Of a stretch of 64,000 nucleotides of DNA, positions 11,344 to 23,672 are shown piece after piece. Every line of letters starts with the position of its first letter. Position 1 is the stretch's first letter. The notes beneath the pieces are model-generated. The model was not told where the DNA came from and searched no databases. It saw only the letters and a program-made list of their open reading frames with translations. A program made the translations under genes and the position numbers. Source of the stretch: Torreya grandis (Eukaryota; Streptophyta; Pinopsida; Cupressales; Taxaceae); the NCBI GenBank assembly GCA_037957365.1, contig JARHVA010000459.1, forward strand, positions 4,926,001 through 4,990,000, read 5' to 3'.

Positions 11344-12704
11344 TCCACCATAAGAGTTGTGTCAAAATATTTAGATGCCTCTAGAGAGATAGATGTACAT
11401 GCAACATTATCTTTGTTAGTCACAACTTCAAATGTATCTAATTTATCTTGAAATACTTTAAAAGCATTACAAAATTCTACATAGTCTAATTCACCATGTT
11501 TTGCATTATTATGAACCCTACACTAATGAGTGAAAGCTACATCATAAATGTTTATTTTAGGTATGCTCTTAGTTGTAGATGACTAATTATTATTATTTTT
11601 ATTGTTATCATGAAACCTATTCATATTTATATTAAACTTCTAATAAGAATATTTTTTTTTGGAATTCTCCCCAATGTTACCTATCTATCTTTATAACTGA
11701 AGAAAATTAGTGCTCAATTTTTGAACCATTTTCAATATGGAGTCATTTTCATTCTTAGGTGACTCCAAATTATGGACTTAAGTACTAATATTAGCTATTG
11801 ACACTATATCTCATTGATCTTGTGGATTGAATCCACTTTTAGAGTTATTTACTAATCCTAAGTTCTGACCAAGATGAGCATGACTCAAAGGGAACTTGTT
11901 TAAAACTATAGATTGATTCAAAGAAAGCATATTCTGAGTAGAATTTAGGATGATATTAAACATAGGAAAATTATGATTGATTTTAGGAATAACATATGCT
12001 AATTGACCTTGGGTTTTATTTTGATCATTAATTTTCATAGCTTCAACATAGGCTAGGGCTAATGTATTTATGAGTCCAACAACTCTTTTTATAAATACAG
12101 AAGTCAATAGATCTAAATCATCCTTGTAAATATATAAAGCTAAATATTCATCAATATTATAGGAATTTATATTTATTCTATACATCTTTTAAATTCTATC
12201 ATTTAAATCTCTAATGGTTTCATTTGAATCTCTCTTCGTCATAGTTAATTGTTGATATAAAACACAAGGATTGATGATTTTTCTGAACTGATCAATGAAG
12301 TAATTATTGAAATAATTCCAACCGATGATGTAATTTTTAGTAATATTAAGAACCCAATCATATATTACATTTATAAATTTAAAAGGAAACAATCTTTAGG
12401 CACTCTTAAAAGACTTGATATGTTCTTTAGTAGTAATAATACCTATAGGACTAAATTAAGGTAAATATTTCTCTAAAATTCTTGGTAAGTCATATACCTA
12501 ACAAATAACATTGATATAATATCTAGCTATCCAATCCATACTTTGATGTGGATTGAATGCAATAATAGAAATAGGTGAAGTAGGTTGAGATTTAAAAAAT
12601 CTATGATTACCTTTATCTACTCTTGTCTTCCTATGAATTTCCAAGGAAGAAAGAGTTATTCTTTCCTTAGACCTTGACCTATTTTTTATTTGTGGGAGTT
12701 CCAA
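11344..12704 (-). pseudogene. C1 gag, truncated by A1 insertion
   Basis: Three open pieces (12704-12498, 12392-12189, 12185-11811) join in broken frames to one gag-like protein. NYIIGWNYFNNYFIDQFRKI, then NPCVLYQQLTMTK, matches C2 NYITSWNYYNIFINQFGKI near 38880-38950. VINTLALAYVEAMKINDQ parallels VINTLGLTYVEPMIIND near 39140-39190. SPISIIAFNPHQSMDW parallels the C2 MFNPYQGMA start. The last readable residues near 11350 (TTLMVDD) match ATLMVETFD in C2 at 39841-39880. A1 entered directly after this point. Gag would form the particle shell. Confidence 0.8.
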
Positions 12705-12970
12705 CTTTTAAAATACAAATCCTATTGAAAATATAATGTATAAACTTTACCTTTGCAATTAATGGTTTGATTCTCACCAACAGGTAGATTTGCATGTCTA
12801 AAATTTTAAGTTCAAGCAAAATTTTCACAAATTCATACAAATATTTCAAATGATGACTATATTTAACTAAATTATCTTAAATATACCTCCAAACTTGTGA
12901 ATATCAGTGATATTTACACAAAAATACTATCACTAACCTTAACCACATCAAAAACAAAGATTAATCTCAA
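12705..12970 (-). other. C1 leader between primer site and gag
   Basis: This A/T-rich stretch has no convincing ORF. It is the untranslated leader and possibly the first gag codons. Confidence 0.5.
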
Positions 12971-12971
12971 T

Positions 12972-12989
12972 ACCCTCCTTTTAGTGCCA
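12972..12989 (-). promoter_or_regulatory. Primer-binding-site-like sequence of C1
   Basis: The minus strand reads TGGCACTAAAAGGAGGGT just after a plausible LTR end (AGGCATTCA). It begins with TGG as LTR primer sites do. C2 has a decayed counterpart at 37972-37994. I cannot name the priming tRNA. Confidence 0.55.
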
Positions 12990-13845
12990 ATTTTGAATGC
13001 CTATTGATTCATGTAAGTGTATCACAAGATTATTATAGTGTTGAAAACACTTCTCATTTCAAGATTCAAAGAATATTTTGCATAATTTTTTACTTGTGAT
13101 CTTCCTAAGATATATGGTGGAGTAGTGGCCAAACTATTTGACTATTTCACAAAATGATTATATAAGTGGTTGTTGGGAGAAACTATGTCCCTAAATTTTT
13201 GTGAAAGATGAAATTTTTTATTGCTAAGTATAATGAATCATGATCAAACCCTAAATTCTAAAAACCTAATATAGCATGAATATCTACAATGAGAAATTAA
13301 ACTATAGTCACTTGATAAAAAATGAGAAAATAGGTAAGGCAGCGTAGAAAGAAGGATGTTCTTGTTCATCTATTCATACATCTTGAAAAAACTTTAAATT
13401 CATCAAAGAAATGCAATTAAAACTAGAATATGACATGAAATTACCAAAAAGTATAGATCTTATCACATACCAAGTAAATGTCTAAGGATATTTGAAACAT
13501 ATGGAAATTATAAATCAAATTCACTTTAAATATTTACCTAAATAATAAAATTACATCTACGCATATTCAAGAAAAGGAATGATATTGAAATGAATCTAAC
13601 AAATTTTAGTAAACCTAGCCTAAAGCTCAAATTAATAACTTTGAATTAACACATGCATATCTAAAATTCATAAAATCAATTCAAATATAAAAATCAAACT
13701 AGAAACTTGAGGACACAACCATGATAATAAACAAACAAACAAATATGAGCCAATCTTTGCAAAATTTTGTTACTTACATTACTTGCTCCAAAATTTACAG
13801 AAAAGTTTTGCTCTAAGAAGTTTCTCCTCTCTTACAATGACAATA

Positions 13846-13860
13846 CCCCCTTTTATAGGC
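13846..13860 (-). promoter_or_regulatory. TATA-type core promoter in C1
   Basis: The minus strand reads GCCTATAAAAGGGGG. C2 has ATATATAAAGGGGTATTG at 37111-37128, with matching downstream text (GTATTG, then a gagagg-like purine run). This is about 860 bases before the inferred LTR end and would set the start of the gag-pol transcript. Confidence 0.65.
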
Positions 13861-14129
13861 AACCTATGAGGTATGTTGGTTAACCATTATAAAATAATAA
13901 TTAGACAAGTGTGAAGGACAACTATCTATTTACAAATATTTTAGAACTATTGACACTTTTCAAATGTGACTAACCTATAAGACATGTCCATTAAACATTG
14001 CACATGCTATTATAAAATAGTATATTATTTCAAAAAATTTAAAAGGTTTTGATAAAAAATAATATTCTAATTCAACTCAATTGACTTTGAGATGCCCCTA
14101 TAGCTATAACTTTTAATTTTATTCTTGAC

Positions 14130-16912
14130 ATCTTGGATAAATTGGGTAGCCATGTGTTTAAACTATTCATCAGTTATTATACCTATAAGACTAAGGATAA
14201 TTGGATCCTTGATCAAGCCCCTAGTAATTATTTGAAATCTCTTGAGAGACCTTATATTATTTTATACCACTTATTTATGTACCTAAATTTTTTCATCAAA
14301 ATTATCATAGCCATATTCAAGTGTGATAGGTTGTTTATTTCAAGTTCGGGAATTTAGCCTTCCATCAGTATCTTGATCAATTCATTTACTTTACTATATA
14401 AACTTTGCCACCAATTAACATGGTTTAGAACCATGGCATTCTTATTTCTCACCATGTCCAGTTTGGATTTTATTACTTTCAAATAATTGAGTGTATCATA
14501 TATAGTTTCTTCAAAAATATTAAAATGTCTTCTAGTATAGACAAAACATATTATTCTTCTAGATTCTTCTTCTCTTATTTTATTCCTTTGATGGTATCTT
14601 CTAACCTCTCTACTTGGGATTGTGCTAGCTCTAGAACATATTTTTCAAGTATAGGGTCCTCCCCTAGTCTCTTTTCTCTCTATTAGGTTAGATGAACTGA
14701 AGGCTCAACCCTTTAGTAAAAAACTTTCTAACATCCTTCCATGATCATTATCTTAATGAATATTTATATCCCTATATAAATTTTATCATATCTAACCCTA
14801 ATTGAAGACTCGACCTTATGTCTAATTGTCACCTTTGCTTGTATGCCATACTATTGACTTGGGGTATCAAGTCTTTTTTATTCTTTATCTTTTAATGCTA
14901 ATAACTAACGCTTTAACTCCTATTGCATAGGGATGTCTTTAGTTTTTATTGGAGCCCATGGATGATAAGAAATATATTCTTGGTTCATATATGAACCATT
15001 TAGGTATATCCTTTCCATATATTGGGTTACCATTACTAAATAAGTTGATATCTTTCAAAGGTGGTGTGATAGCCACTTTAGATTTCTTTGATTTTGAGAC
15101 AATTGTAGTCTTGACTTTACTCTTGGGAGGATCAATGACCATTAATTCTAATGACTTATCTTTTCCTTTTTCCTTCTTATATTCCTCAACCTTTTCTTCC
15201 TTTGAATTAGTGTATGATTCATATTTTAGGGAGAGCATTCTCAATGCATCTTCAACAAATTATTGAAGATCCAAAGTTATCATATGAACCTCTTGTTGAG
15301 GTAAATTTTGTTCTACTATTATATAAGATTCATGGACTAAGGATCTTTAATTAAATTCACTTGGTATCCTTTCTTCATGTTTATGCCTTGTTTGTATATC
15401 TATTGGTGGAATCCTAGAAGAATCAACATTTATCAAATGATATTGTCTCAGACCAAGCTACCATTTATCTTCCATTTTTTGATCTCTTTGTAATCTTGAT
15501 TCATGATTTATATTATGTTCTCTTATCCTTATAATTAACTCATAGTAAGTGGATACCTTGGTGTATACAAATTTAAATGCACTAGGTTTATGCTCATAAG
15601 GCATAGCCAAAATACCTTTGATCCTCAAATGTTCTTTTACTCTACCATAGGGATCCCATTTTTTATGGTCATATATCTATAGATTAAAGGAAAGCCTATG
15701 TTTTGAAATGGATTAAATTTAGTTCCATTGCATAAAAATTGTTTTCACATTTGTCATGGGAAAACTATGGATAAGTCTATTCCTTTTGTCTTACAAATCC
15801 CATCTATTCCATTGAATAATTGATATGCAACTTATTATTTTAACAATTTATCAGGCACATGCATTTGTAATTTAAGGGGGGAACTTTATGTTCCCTCTAT
15901 TTTAATAACAATTCAATTAAGATATATCCATATGTCTCCCATTGTCTTAATGTATTTATTGATTAAAGGACTTACTCTCATCATGGGAATACCATTAATG
16001 GCTTGAATCAAGGCACGATATACACAATCAAAAATAAATTGGATATGGTCTCTATATTTGTAAATATGCAATTTTAAATAATACTAAGATAGTTTGGGTA
16101 CCATAAAGAGACCACTCTCTTTTGTTAGGGGTTTTTATGGCAGTACATAGGTAATGTAGAAAATTTGACATCATGAAGAAGTCACTTCTATTATTTGTTT
16201 TAATCCCATAAAACTACCAATTCAAGGAAATACTAATGATTTCATCTAAAAGAGGAACCACCATTTATTCAATAATGAAATATACTAGAGGCACCCATAT
16301 AGGATATACATGTGCTATATGAGCAAATCCATATAGCTTATTCAACATGGTCATGACCATTATGACTCTAGGTCTGAACTGGCTCATAGGGATTTTCTTG
16401 TTGGGATCCATAATGACCTTGTTATTAGATTCTAGCCATTTTACCAAGATATCCATCATGGTATGCTTATGGTCCTATGTATTTATGGAAGCTAGGTCTA
16501 TTTGTGGCTTAGGTAATTTATAATAAGAATCAGAAGCAATAGAGGAGATGTATGCAATTTTCCTCAAACTAGGTTCATGAATGATCATACCCTTATCAAT
16601 TTTATCATCTTTGGAAATAGGACTTAGGATATTTATATAGTGTGATACCTCTGGTTTATTAACAGCATAATAGAGTCTTATCACCTAAATTTCCACAATG
16701 TCATATTAGAGTCTCTTCATTAGGAGAAACTTCTCTTCTTCCTTGGTCAAAATTACCTGGTTCTCAATAGTTTATAATATGCTTGAGCAATTATTATCTC
16801 TAGTGTTTAATAAATAAGCCAAAAATTTTGTGTCTTGGAATATTCGGCCCTCTACATGTGATGATAGGTATAATTCAACAACTTTCTTTGAATTATCTCT
16901 ATATGTTTCCAT
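14130..16912 (-). pseudogene. C1 ORF-L, long ORF upstream of gag, decayed
   Basis: The ORF begins METYRDNSKKVVELYL at 16912 and stays readable for about 900 codons with scattered stops. The N-terminal block VIRLYYAVNKPEVSHYINIL, then GMIIHEPSLRKIAYIS (16684-16475), matches C2, C3 and C4. Then come a long middle region, a Lys/Ser-rich stretch near 15244-14939 (YKKEKGKDKSLEL, DPPKSKV) and the C-terminal motif LSHLNMAMIILM near 14300-14340, also in C2. No RT, protease, integrase or zinc knuckle is seen in it. The function is unknown; a gag-like or accessory role is possible. The plus-strand open frames at 14949-15266 and 14133-14357 are antisense shadows. Confidence 0.7.
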
Positions 16913-18337
16913 TGCTATAATCTTGATTAAATTTTCATCTTATAAATGATAATTCAACTCTCTTGGCTCAAAGCAATGAATCTAGGAATAATTTAGGAAT
17001 TTTACATACATCTTAGATATATTTCAAAGTTTAACTAAGATTTGATGGTGGAAAACAAGTTTTAAAGACATGCTTTGGTGACTTAGATCATATTTAGTTC
17101 TCATATTTATATTTTTGCATGCTTGAGTCCATAAAATATTTTGATTTGATATGTTTGCCTATGTGTTATCCCCTTGCCATGTTTCTTATTTTCTTTTAAA
17201 ATGTGACCATTGTCATTTTGGACACGTGTCATCATCTCATTCCCCCTTGAAAATTGATTAAATTTTATCCATCAATTTCTTTATGAATCTCCTAGTCTTG
17301 AATTTCAACATAACCATTGATCTTTGATCTAGGGTTTCAAGATGGTGACACTTGGTATCTTTGCATGCTTCTTGTGTATCTTATTATCAATCTTCATCTG
17401 GTTAACACTTTGATTCCACATGGTGGCCTTTCATGAAATTTGTGATCTTTGACTCCTTGACTTGTTTCATGGCCATTGATCTCCATTTGTAGGATTAAAC
17501 ATTAGCCATTGATCCTTGATTTATATGATAAAATGCATGTCATTGATCCACTAAGCATATGATAAAATGTAGACCATTGATTTGCATATAATTCACCATG
17601 AGTGTGACACTTGTCACTATTATGTTCAATCTCAGGATCCTTTTACATGTTGACTCTATACTCACTGCTAAATCTTCATTTGCATGATTGAACATGCACC
17701 ATTGATACATGAACTTAACTTATTGACTTAGGATATCACTCACATGCCATTGATATTTGATTTGATCGAGTGAGGTTTTAACACTTTTTATTCATGCATT
17801 TAATTCATACCTATGAATATTAAAACCAAAGGATAAGGGTTTACGATATATAAAGACTTATCATAAATCTTAGACTAAAGTTTTAATGAATTAATAAAAT
17901 TGATCAAAACTTAGGCTAAGGTTAAACTAAGATTAAAATGTAATAAAGTGACCTTTCAAAAATATGAACCCATTTTAATAAGAACTTGTCTAATTTAATT
18001 TATACTAAGATTTTGAATGTTCGTTAAACTTGGATTCAAATGGGACAATATTTGTTAACCAATTAAGGGCTAGATTAATGTTAAAACATAAACCCTATGA
18101 ACATTTTTTAATTATAGTGAAGATCCATTGATCCTTCAATATGGAAACATATGAGCCAAATGTTACCAACATTATATTAAATCAAATAAATCTTATGTAC
18201 TAACATGTCAATGTAAGTTAGATCAAAACATGTTATTCAATAATTTAATTTGATCAAGTTGAATGCCTAATTTATAGCACAATTTGAAAAATTGAACAAG
18301 GGTCCTAATTTTTAATAATGTGGGTATATTGACCTCA
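16913..18337 (-). other. Non-coding 5' part of the C1 LTR
   Basis: This is the counterpart of 31905-33833 in C2 and 45421-47350 in C3. It has many scattered aattgatc/ccattgat-like pieces (revcomp of the atcaatgg pieces in C2). No ORF is seen. Confidence 0.6.
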
Positions 18338-21134
18338 AGACCAACCCTATGTGTCTATATGAGTGGCATATTTGGGAACCTCTGGTAGCTACTCTATAAA
18401 CATCTACTCATAACATTAGAGTTGTTCCATGACATCTTGGTTCATGTCCATACTAATTGTACCTAGTGACCCCATCTTCCTACCCTATGCCCCTCCCCTA
18501 TAGATCATAAAATATCTCCTCCTATGGCCCTTACCAATACTCATAATCTCTCATTTTAATCATGATATCTATCTCGATCCTAACATGCCTCATAATAGCT
18601 CAAATGTAAAGAATCATAATGCCCCTATAACTCAATAATGTTGGCTTGTAGGTGACCCCACTTAAACTCAAATTTAGATAATAATGCTTGTGAAACATGT
18701 CACCCTACCTATAGGATATCCCTCTTTACTATTACTGCATGTATATCTAGCTCTCCCCCCATATCATCTTCTCTCCTCCACATCCACCATATCTACATCT
18801 CCTAAGTCCCATCAAGGCCACACCACTCTCTCTTATCCTCCTCTCTACCAAAAGCTAAAGGCCTATCACCTATGACTCTGGTAACTCCCCCTCATATTTG
18901 TATCTCTTATATACCTATGGTACCTTGGGTATATCTTGAATCATCCCAAATTATTGTTGCATATGCTCAAACTAAAACAACTCTACATTTTTCATGCCAT
19001 GCCCTCCAAACCACCTCTCTTATTTCCCCATCATCATCTCCTTATCCATCACTAACCATTTTATAAATCTAACATATGGCCTCCACACCACCACCTCCTC
19101 CTCTAGTTCCTATAGAACCCATTGATAGTAATCCAAATATCATAATCTCCAATCTCCACATGGATGGGTGAAGTTAGATCTCCATCATAAAAATATCACA
19201 TTTAAATTAAATTAGTGCCATCCCATCCATGGTAACCCTAGTGTCTAAACCACTCATATATGTTCATATACCCAGCACTATAGTATGATGGTCACATCTA
19301 AGCCAAAGCATCATTGTGTCCTTCATCCCCATAAATCTCTATTTATCAATGACAAAATTTTAGGACCCATTCAAACACTATAGGATACTGCCACATATTT
19401 TCTAGTACCCCTATCAAACTCAATGTGAATATCCCACCACCTTAATCAAGTAATGCATAAAAATAGATATCTAAAATCATCATGGTAATTACTCATCTCC
19501 TAGATTGATCTTGATCATATAGTGCCTCAAGACTAAACCCTCCCACTATAAAAATAATGTCTACAACATCACTCCATATAGATGTGTCACCAATGCTACT
19601 CATCCTATCTCATCCACTAGAATAATATTTTCTCCTTACACCAATAGTCATAATATCTAATATATATCCTCTAATGTTAGGTTAATTTCCCTAGTAGGTA
19701 ACTAAGAGTTACTTATAGCTAGATCAAATCACTCTAATACTATTACAAGTAGATTTCAATCTCTATGAATTCAATTATAGTATCATAGTACACCTAGTCA
19801 TATAGCCTTTAGATTCTTTCAATCTACATCTCCCATAACCTCTCATAGTTGTTCTAGGAGTGATGGAACTTGATCTCATATAGTGATTCATGTGTGTGCC
19901 TATGAACATAACTTCACCTTAGTATTTTTTCTTACCTATCAACCTAATTTTTGTTAAACTATTTCTTATCTAGGTTTCAATCATCCTCAATCCGCAACAA
20001 TTGAGACCAATCATTTAGTATTGATGATGATTGAGTGTGATCAGTGCCAATCAGTAGGTGATCAACATTAATTGTTAGAGATAAATTTCAATTAATTCAC
20101 ACCTCACATTTAAAAATCTACCTAAAATCAACCAAATCTAAAAAAAACAATATTCTACCTTCTTACTTAATCTACTTTATAAAACATTTTCAGCTATTTT
20201 TCAAATTTTTATAAAAATCTCAAAAAACTAAAAAGCATGTAAAAATCCTAAAAATTCCAAAAACCTTAATTAAAAAATCCAAGCCTACCTCATCATGAGA
20301 CCATCATCACCTATTTTATTCAATTTCACTTACTTCCATCATTTGTATCTCAATCTACATGTGGATAGGTTTCAATTTTTAGATTTGGATTGCACATTCT
20401 CAATTTCAAATGATTGCCTAACATGTTAAGCATCCTATTTATAGCCCTCTAGGATTGATGTCAATTATTTTTTGATCAACATCAATTCTATATAATTTAC
20501 ATTGATCCATTAAATCAATGTTGATTATGTCCATTTTGGCTTATTCTCTGCACTACTTGAAAATTTTATTACATCCTTATAGTCCTATCCAAAGGCCACT
20601 TAAGTTATCTTTAAATATTTTAATATGATTATTTGTTACCTAGCATTACTAACTTATAGACATAGACCCCCTATTGGTCACATAACTTTTGAGAGTCATA
20701 TATTAATTTTAGAGTCTATCCTTTATGAATATAGAAATTTTACCTCATCTTGAGATAAAATGTCTCTAGGTAGTGCACATGTACTAAGCACATTGGATCC
20801 TTTGGTCAGCATATCCTAGCCTTTACCCTCTTTACTTCCTTTGATGGATCCCATATGTTTATAGTTGTGAGAATAAATTACTTATTTTCCTTGGGGAATT
20901 CTTGTTTGTATATCTTATATCTTGTTAGTGTAGCATTGTACTTCATGCTTATCCTTACATCTTAGACACTCATTCACTATCTACCTTCATTATTATCACC
21001 TCATTTTCAAACCTGTATCCACCTCCTCATCCTTTAATGGCTCCCAATTTGAGGGGGGATACCTCTTCAAATAAACCTAGGGAATTAGACCCATCTTTTT
21101 TTTGTCTCACGGCAGGTTATCACAAAACACTCAA
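18338..21134. other. Unassigned stretch, pyrimidine-rich on the plus strand
   Basis: No domain is recognised on either strand. The part at 18460-19130 is rich in ctcctc/ccacc and gives two short open plus-strand frames (18684-18875, 18872-19066) with Ser/Pro/Leu/Thr-rich text, which I read as composition effects. The part near 20080-20300 is A/T-rich with repeated aaaatc. It may be the 3' internal part of the plus-strand element whose LTR starts at 21149, but no pol text supports this. Confidence 0.4.
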
Positions 21135-21148
21135 TAAAAGGGGGTAAA
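21135..21148 (+). promoter_or_regulatory. Probable polypurine tract of element D
   Basis: The purine run aaaagggggtaaa directly precedes TGTAGACATTGC, a plausible LTR start. Only this one end is visible. Confidence 0.45.
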
Positions 21149-22060
21149 TGTAGACATTGCAAATTTACACCATTATATTAAAATAAATATATGTGTCGTA
21201 TGACTTCCCCAATCTTTTTTATTTTATCTAATTTAGTATACCAATTAAAATATTACTTCATGTAATTAGCCTTACTAATTAATTTATACCTAGGTAACTA
21301 ATTATAAGTACTTAATCCTCCTTAAATCTAGTCAAATCTCCCCAAATATATTAAAATTAAGTTATTTTAAACCTTTTAACAACCTCCCACTAGCCATACT
21401 ATGTTTAAAACAATGTAGGACTAAGTTTAAATTCATTAATTAGATTTATTAGAATAAACTTAGTAAACTTAGACTATACTGACACCAATCCCCATTATCA
21501 TTGTCAATCTTATTAAGATTAACATCAATTTAAACTCAGACCGCCCTCAAGCAGAAGGATCTTGAATTCATACTTTAAAATGCTAGAGAAAATATCCTAG
21601 AATACCTATGGAAGAATGATATACCTATCTTAGTCCATCCCCACTCATTCAAAGATTAAGAATATGTCCATCAATGTGATAATTCTCTATAATATTGGAA
21701 GTGTTTCAAAGGTAAGTATATTACTTGTTTGAATATATTGTAAATTTTATATCTTTTGATTATATTTTATTTATTTCCCTTAGTCTAGTTAGAAAATCAT
21801 TAACTATTCCTTAAGCCATTTAAAATCCATTAAATCCCACATTTAGGCCCTATCATAAGCTTCCTTTCCCTACTATTAGGATTTATAGGTGATTCTTCAC
21901 ATGAATCATCATTGATTAATATTATCATTACATATTCTAAAATAATCAACATCGATCCTTATGTCTTTACTTTTTGTCTACAATATGAGGCTAGTTTAAT
22001 AGTCTAAATTAAATTTCATTAGCTATATTTGGTCTTAAAATCATAAATCTCTATTTTTAG
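21149..22060 (+). repeat. Start of a probable LTR (element D); far end unknown
   Basis: It begins TGTAGACATTGC after a purine tract. No second LTR copy is found in the window and no closing CA edge can be fixed. The stretch has no ORF. It may continue across E into 29162 and beyond. Confidence 0.4.
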
Positions 22061-22243
22061 ATGACATTACCAGGAGTTTTACATGATGTGGTTTCTATAT
22101 ATGATTTACCCATAGTCCCTCACTCACTATTCACATATCAGAATGATACTTCCTTTGAGCTAGGACTTTGTGAAATTATGTTTTCCCCTACTCTAGAAGT
22201 AGTCACTAAACAATTAGAAGTAATACATGAACATGAATATTCA
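22061..22243 (+). pseudogene. Small ORF of unknown function, split by element E
   Basis: It begins MTLPGVLHDVV and reads 61 codons to ...HEHEYS, where E starts. If E and one copy of the ATTCA duplication are removed, the frame continues in phase at 29162 for 16 more codons (AIAYYNEQFNNICAID) and stops at 29210-29212, giving 77 codons. The clean rejoining shows this was open when E landed. No family is recognised. It could be the remains of a gag or simply a chance frame. Confidence 0.4.
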
Positions 22244-23672
22244 TGATGCAGAGGCATGGGGATAAGTCATCATAAATCATACTTACCTAGCTATGGTATT
22301 GAAGGACATCTCATTTACTCATTATGCATGTCTTGATCTTCCTTGGACCACTCTAGTTTCCCTAGTCTTGATCTCTTTATTCATTAGTTTACTTATTGAA
22401 TTATTATTATTTGAAATTTATAAGCACTTATTCATGGATTTATACTTCTCTTGAATCACTCACTAGTCATTCTCTATCTTAGGGTACACATTGTTTCATA
22501 GTCTTACTCTCTCTTTTTGAGTAGCCTCAACTAGACAATTTTCCTAGGTCTCAAGGACCAGAACTTGATTGACATTCTCTAAGTTAATATTTGTGACTAG
22601 ATGGTCTTAATGACCATAACATACACTTACACAATCCTTGAAATTATTCCAACACATTTCAACACACTTTGCCACTAAACAATCTCTTAATGGCTTTAAG
22701 AGGCTTATATCCCATTTTTAAATGTATTTTCCTTTGTTTAACCATTTAAAAATATTGATTATAGGTATTACAACATATTATTACATAATATATTCCATTT
22801 TAACTAATAATGAAGTTTCATTAGCTGATTCCATTCTTAGGTATCTTTTCTAGCCTCATCTACATTCCAACTAGCCCTTTCTAAGCCTAATTAGGTCTTT
22901 GGTGTAATACAGTCCTTGAAAATTTAGTACACATAGATTGTATAGTTATAAAACCACTAAAATCATTTATATTATATTTAAATTACCAATACTACCAATT
23001 TTAATCATATTTATATGGTGGAAACTAATTTTATCAATGAAACCCTATTTCTAGGGTTTCCTACATGCATACAGGCCCGAGAGGCTTAAAATTTCCAAAT
23101 CTTGAGTTCTGTTATATATCACAAGGAATAAATTCCACCAATCAATCTTCTTGACTTCCTCATACTTATCCAAAAGGTTTTGGATTTGATTTAATGCATT
23201 AAGGACCTAGAATCACCAACCCCTATTCATAGTGGTGAGAATTTGAGGTATGCAAACAAGCTATTAAAACATGTAAACAATAGCTTTTGAGTTTGTTTGC
23301 ATACCTCAAATTCTCACCAATATTCAATGTGGGGTTTATATATTTACATTATTAAAACATCCTTATAACCTTATACCTTAGTCACACATGACCTAGAACA
23401 AATTTTATAAGATTTCTTGGCTCTTAACACCAATATTCTCTCTTGAACACCTTCTTATCATGCTTGGGCAATTCTAGACTTAGTGACAACATTTGAATTT
23501 TCAAATTGTTGATTTTGGATGGAAACTCCATACACTTACCTAAAATTATTCCTATGACTCCTAAGAACCCCAAATGACCTCATATACATGAAATAGACCT
23601 TGAAAGGTCCCTTGACTCACACTATCACCCAATATTGATAATTGCCAACTTTTTCTGGATGCTCCTACATCA
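22244..23672 (-). repeat. 3' LTR of E, 1429 bp
   Basis: It aligns with the first about 970 and last about 360 bases of the right LTR, for example at the atgacctcatatacatgaaat block (23577 and 29049). It lacks about 1.3 kb present in the right LTR and has a 100-base palindromic segment at that place. Confidence 0.88.
23234..23318. repeat. Hairpin-forming inverted repeat in the E 3' LTR
   Basis: The arm 23234-23262 is the reverse complement of 23290-23318 at 28 of 29 positions, with a 27-base loop. The right LTR has only one arm-like copy, at 28218-28260 (tgcatacctcaaattctcat). Confidence 0.8.

Larger units (their letters stand above)
11344..18337 (-). mobile_element. LTR retrotransposon C1, family C (Tat-like), interrupted by A1
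   Basis: On the minus strand it starts TGAGGTCAATATACCC at 18337. The order is a non-coding 5' part, ORF-L, a TATA-bearing part, a primer-site-like sequence near 12980, a leader and gag. Gag text stops at 11344 where A1 begins, so protease and pol lie beyond the window start. The same order occurs in C2 (31905 onward), with conserved protein blocks in ORF-L and gag. Stops are frequent. Confidence 0.8.
12994..18337 (-). repeat. Giant 5' LTR of C1, about 5.34 kb, containing an ORF
   Basis: On the minus strand it runs from TGAGGTCAATATACCC to AGGCATTCA, next to the primer-like site. The same outer start occurs in C2 (31905) and C3 (45421), each with different flanking sequence, so it is an element terminus. 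ORF-L and a TATA region lie inside. The alternative is a shorter LTR ending before ORF-L (near 16913), with ORF-L as an Ogre-like first gene. I see no primer site there, so I prefer the long LTR. Confidence 0.55.

Noticed and set aside
14949..15266. 105-codon plus-strand frame
   Set aside because: Antisense of C1 ORF-L; the minus-strand frame at 15244-14939 lies in order with the rest of ORF-L.
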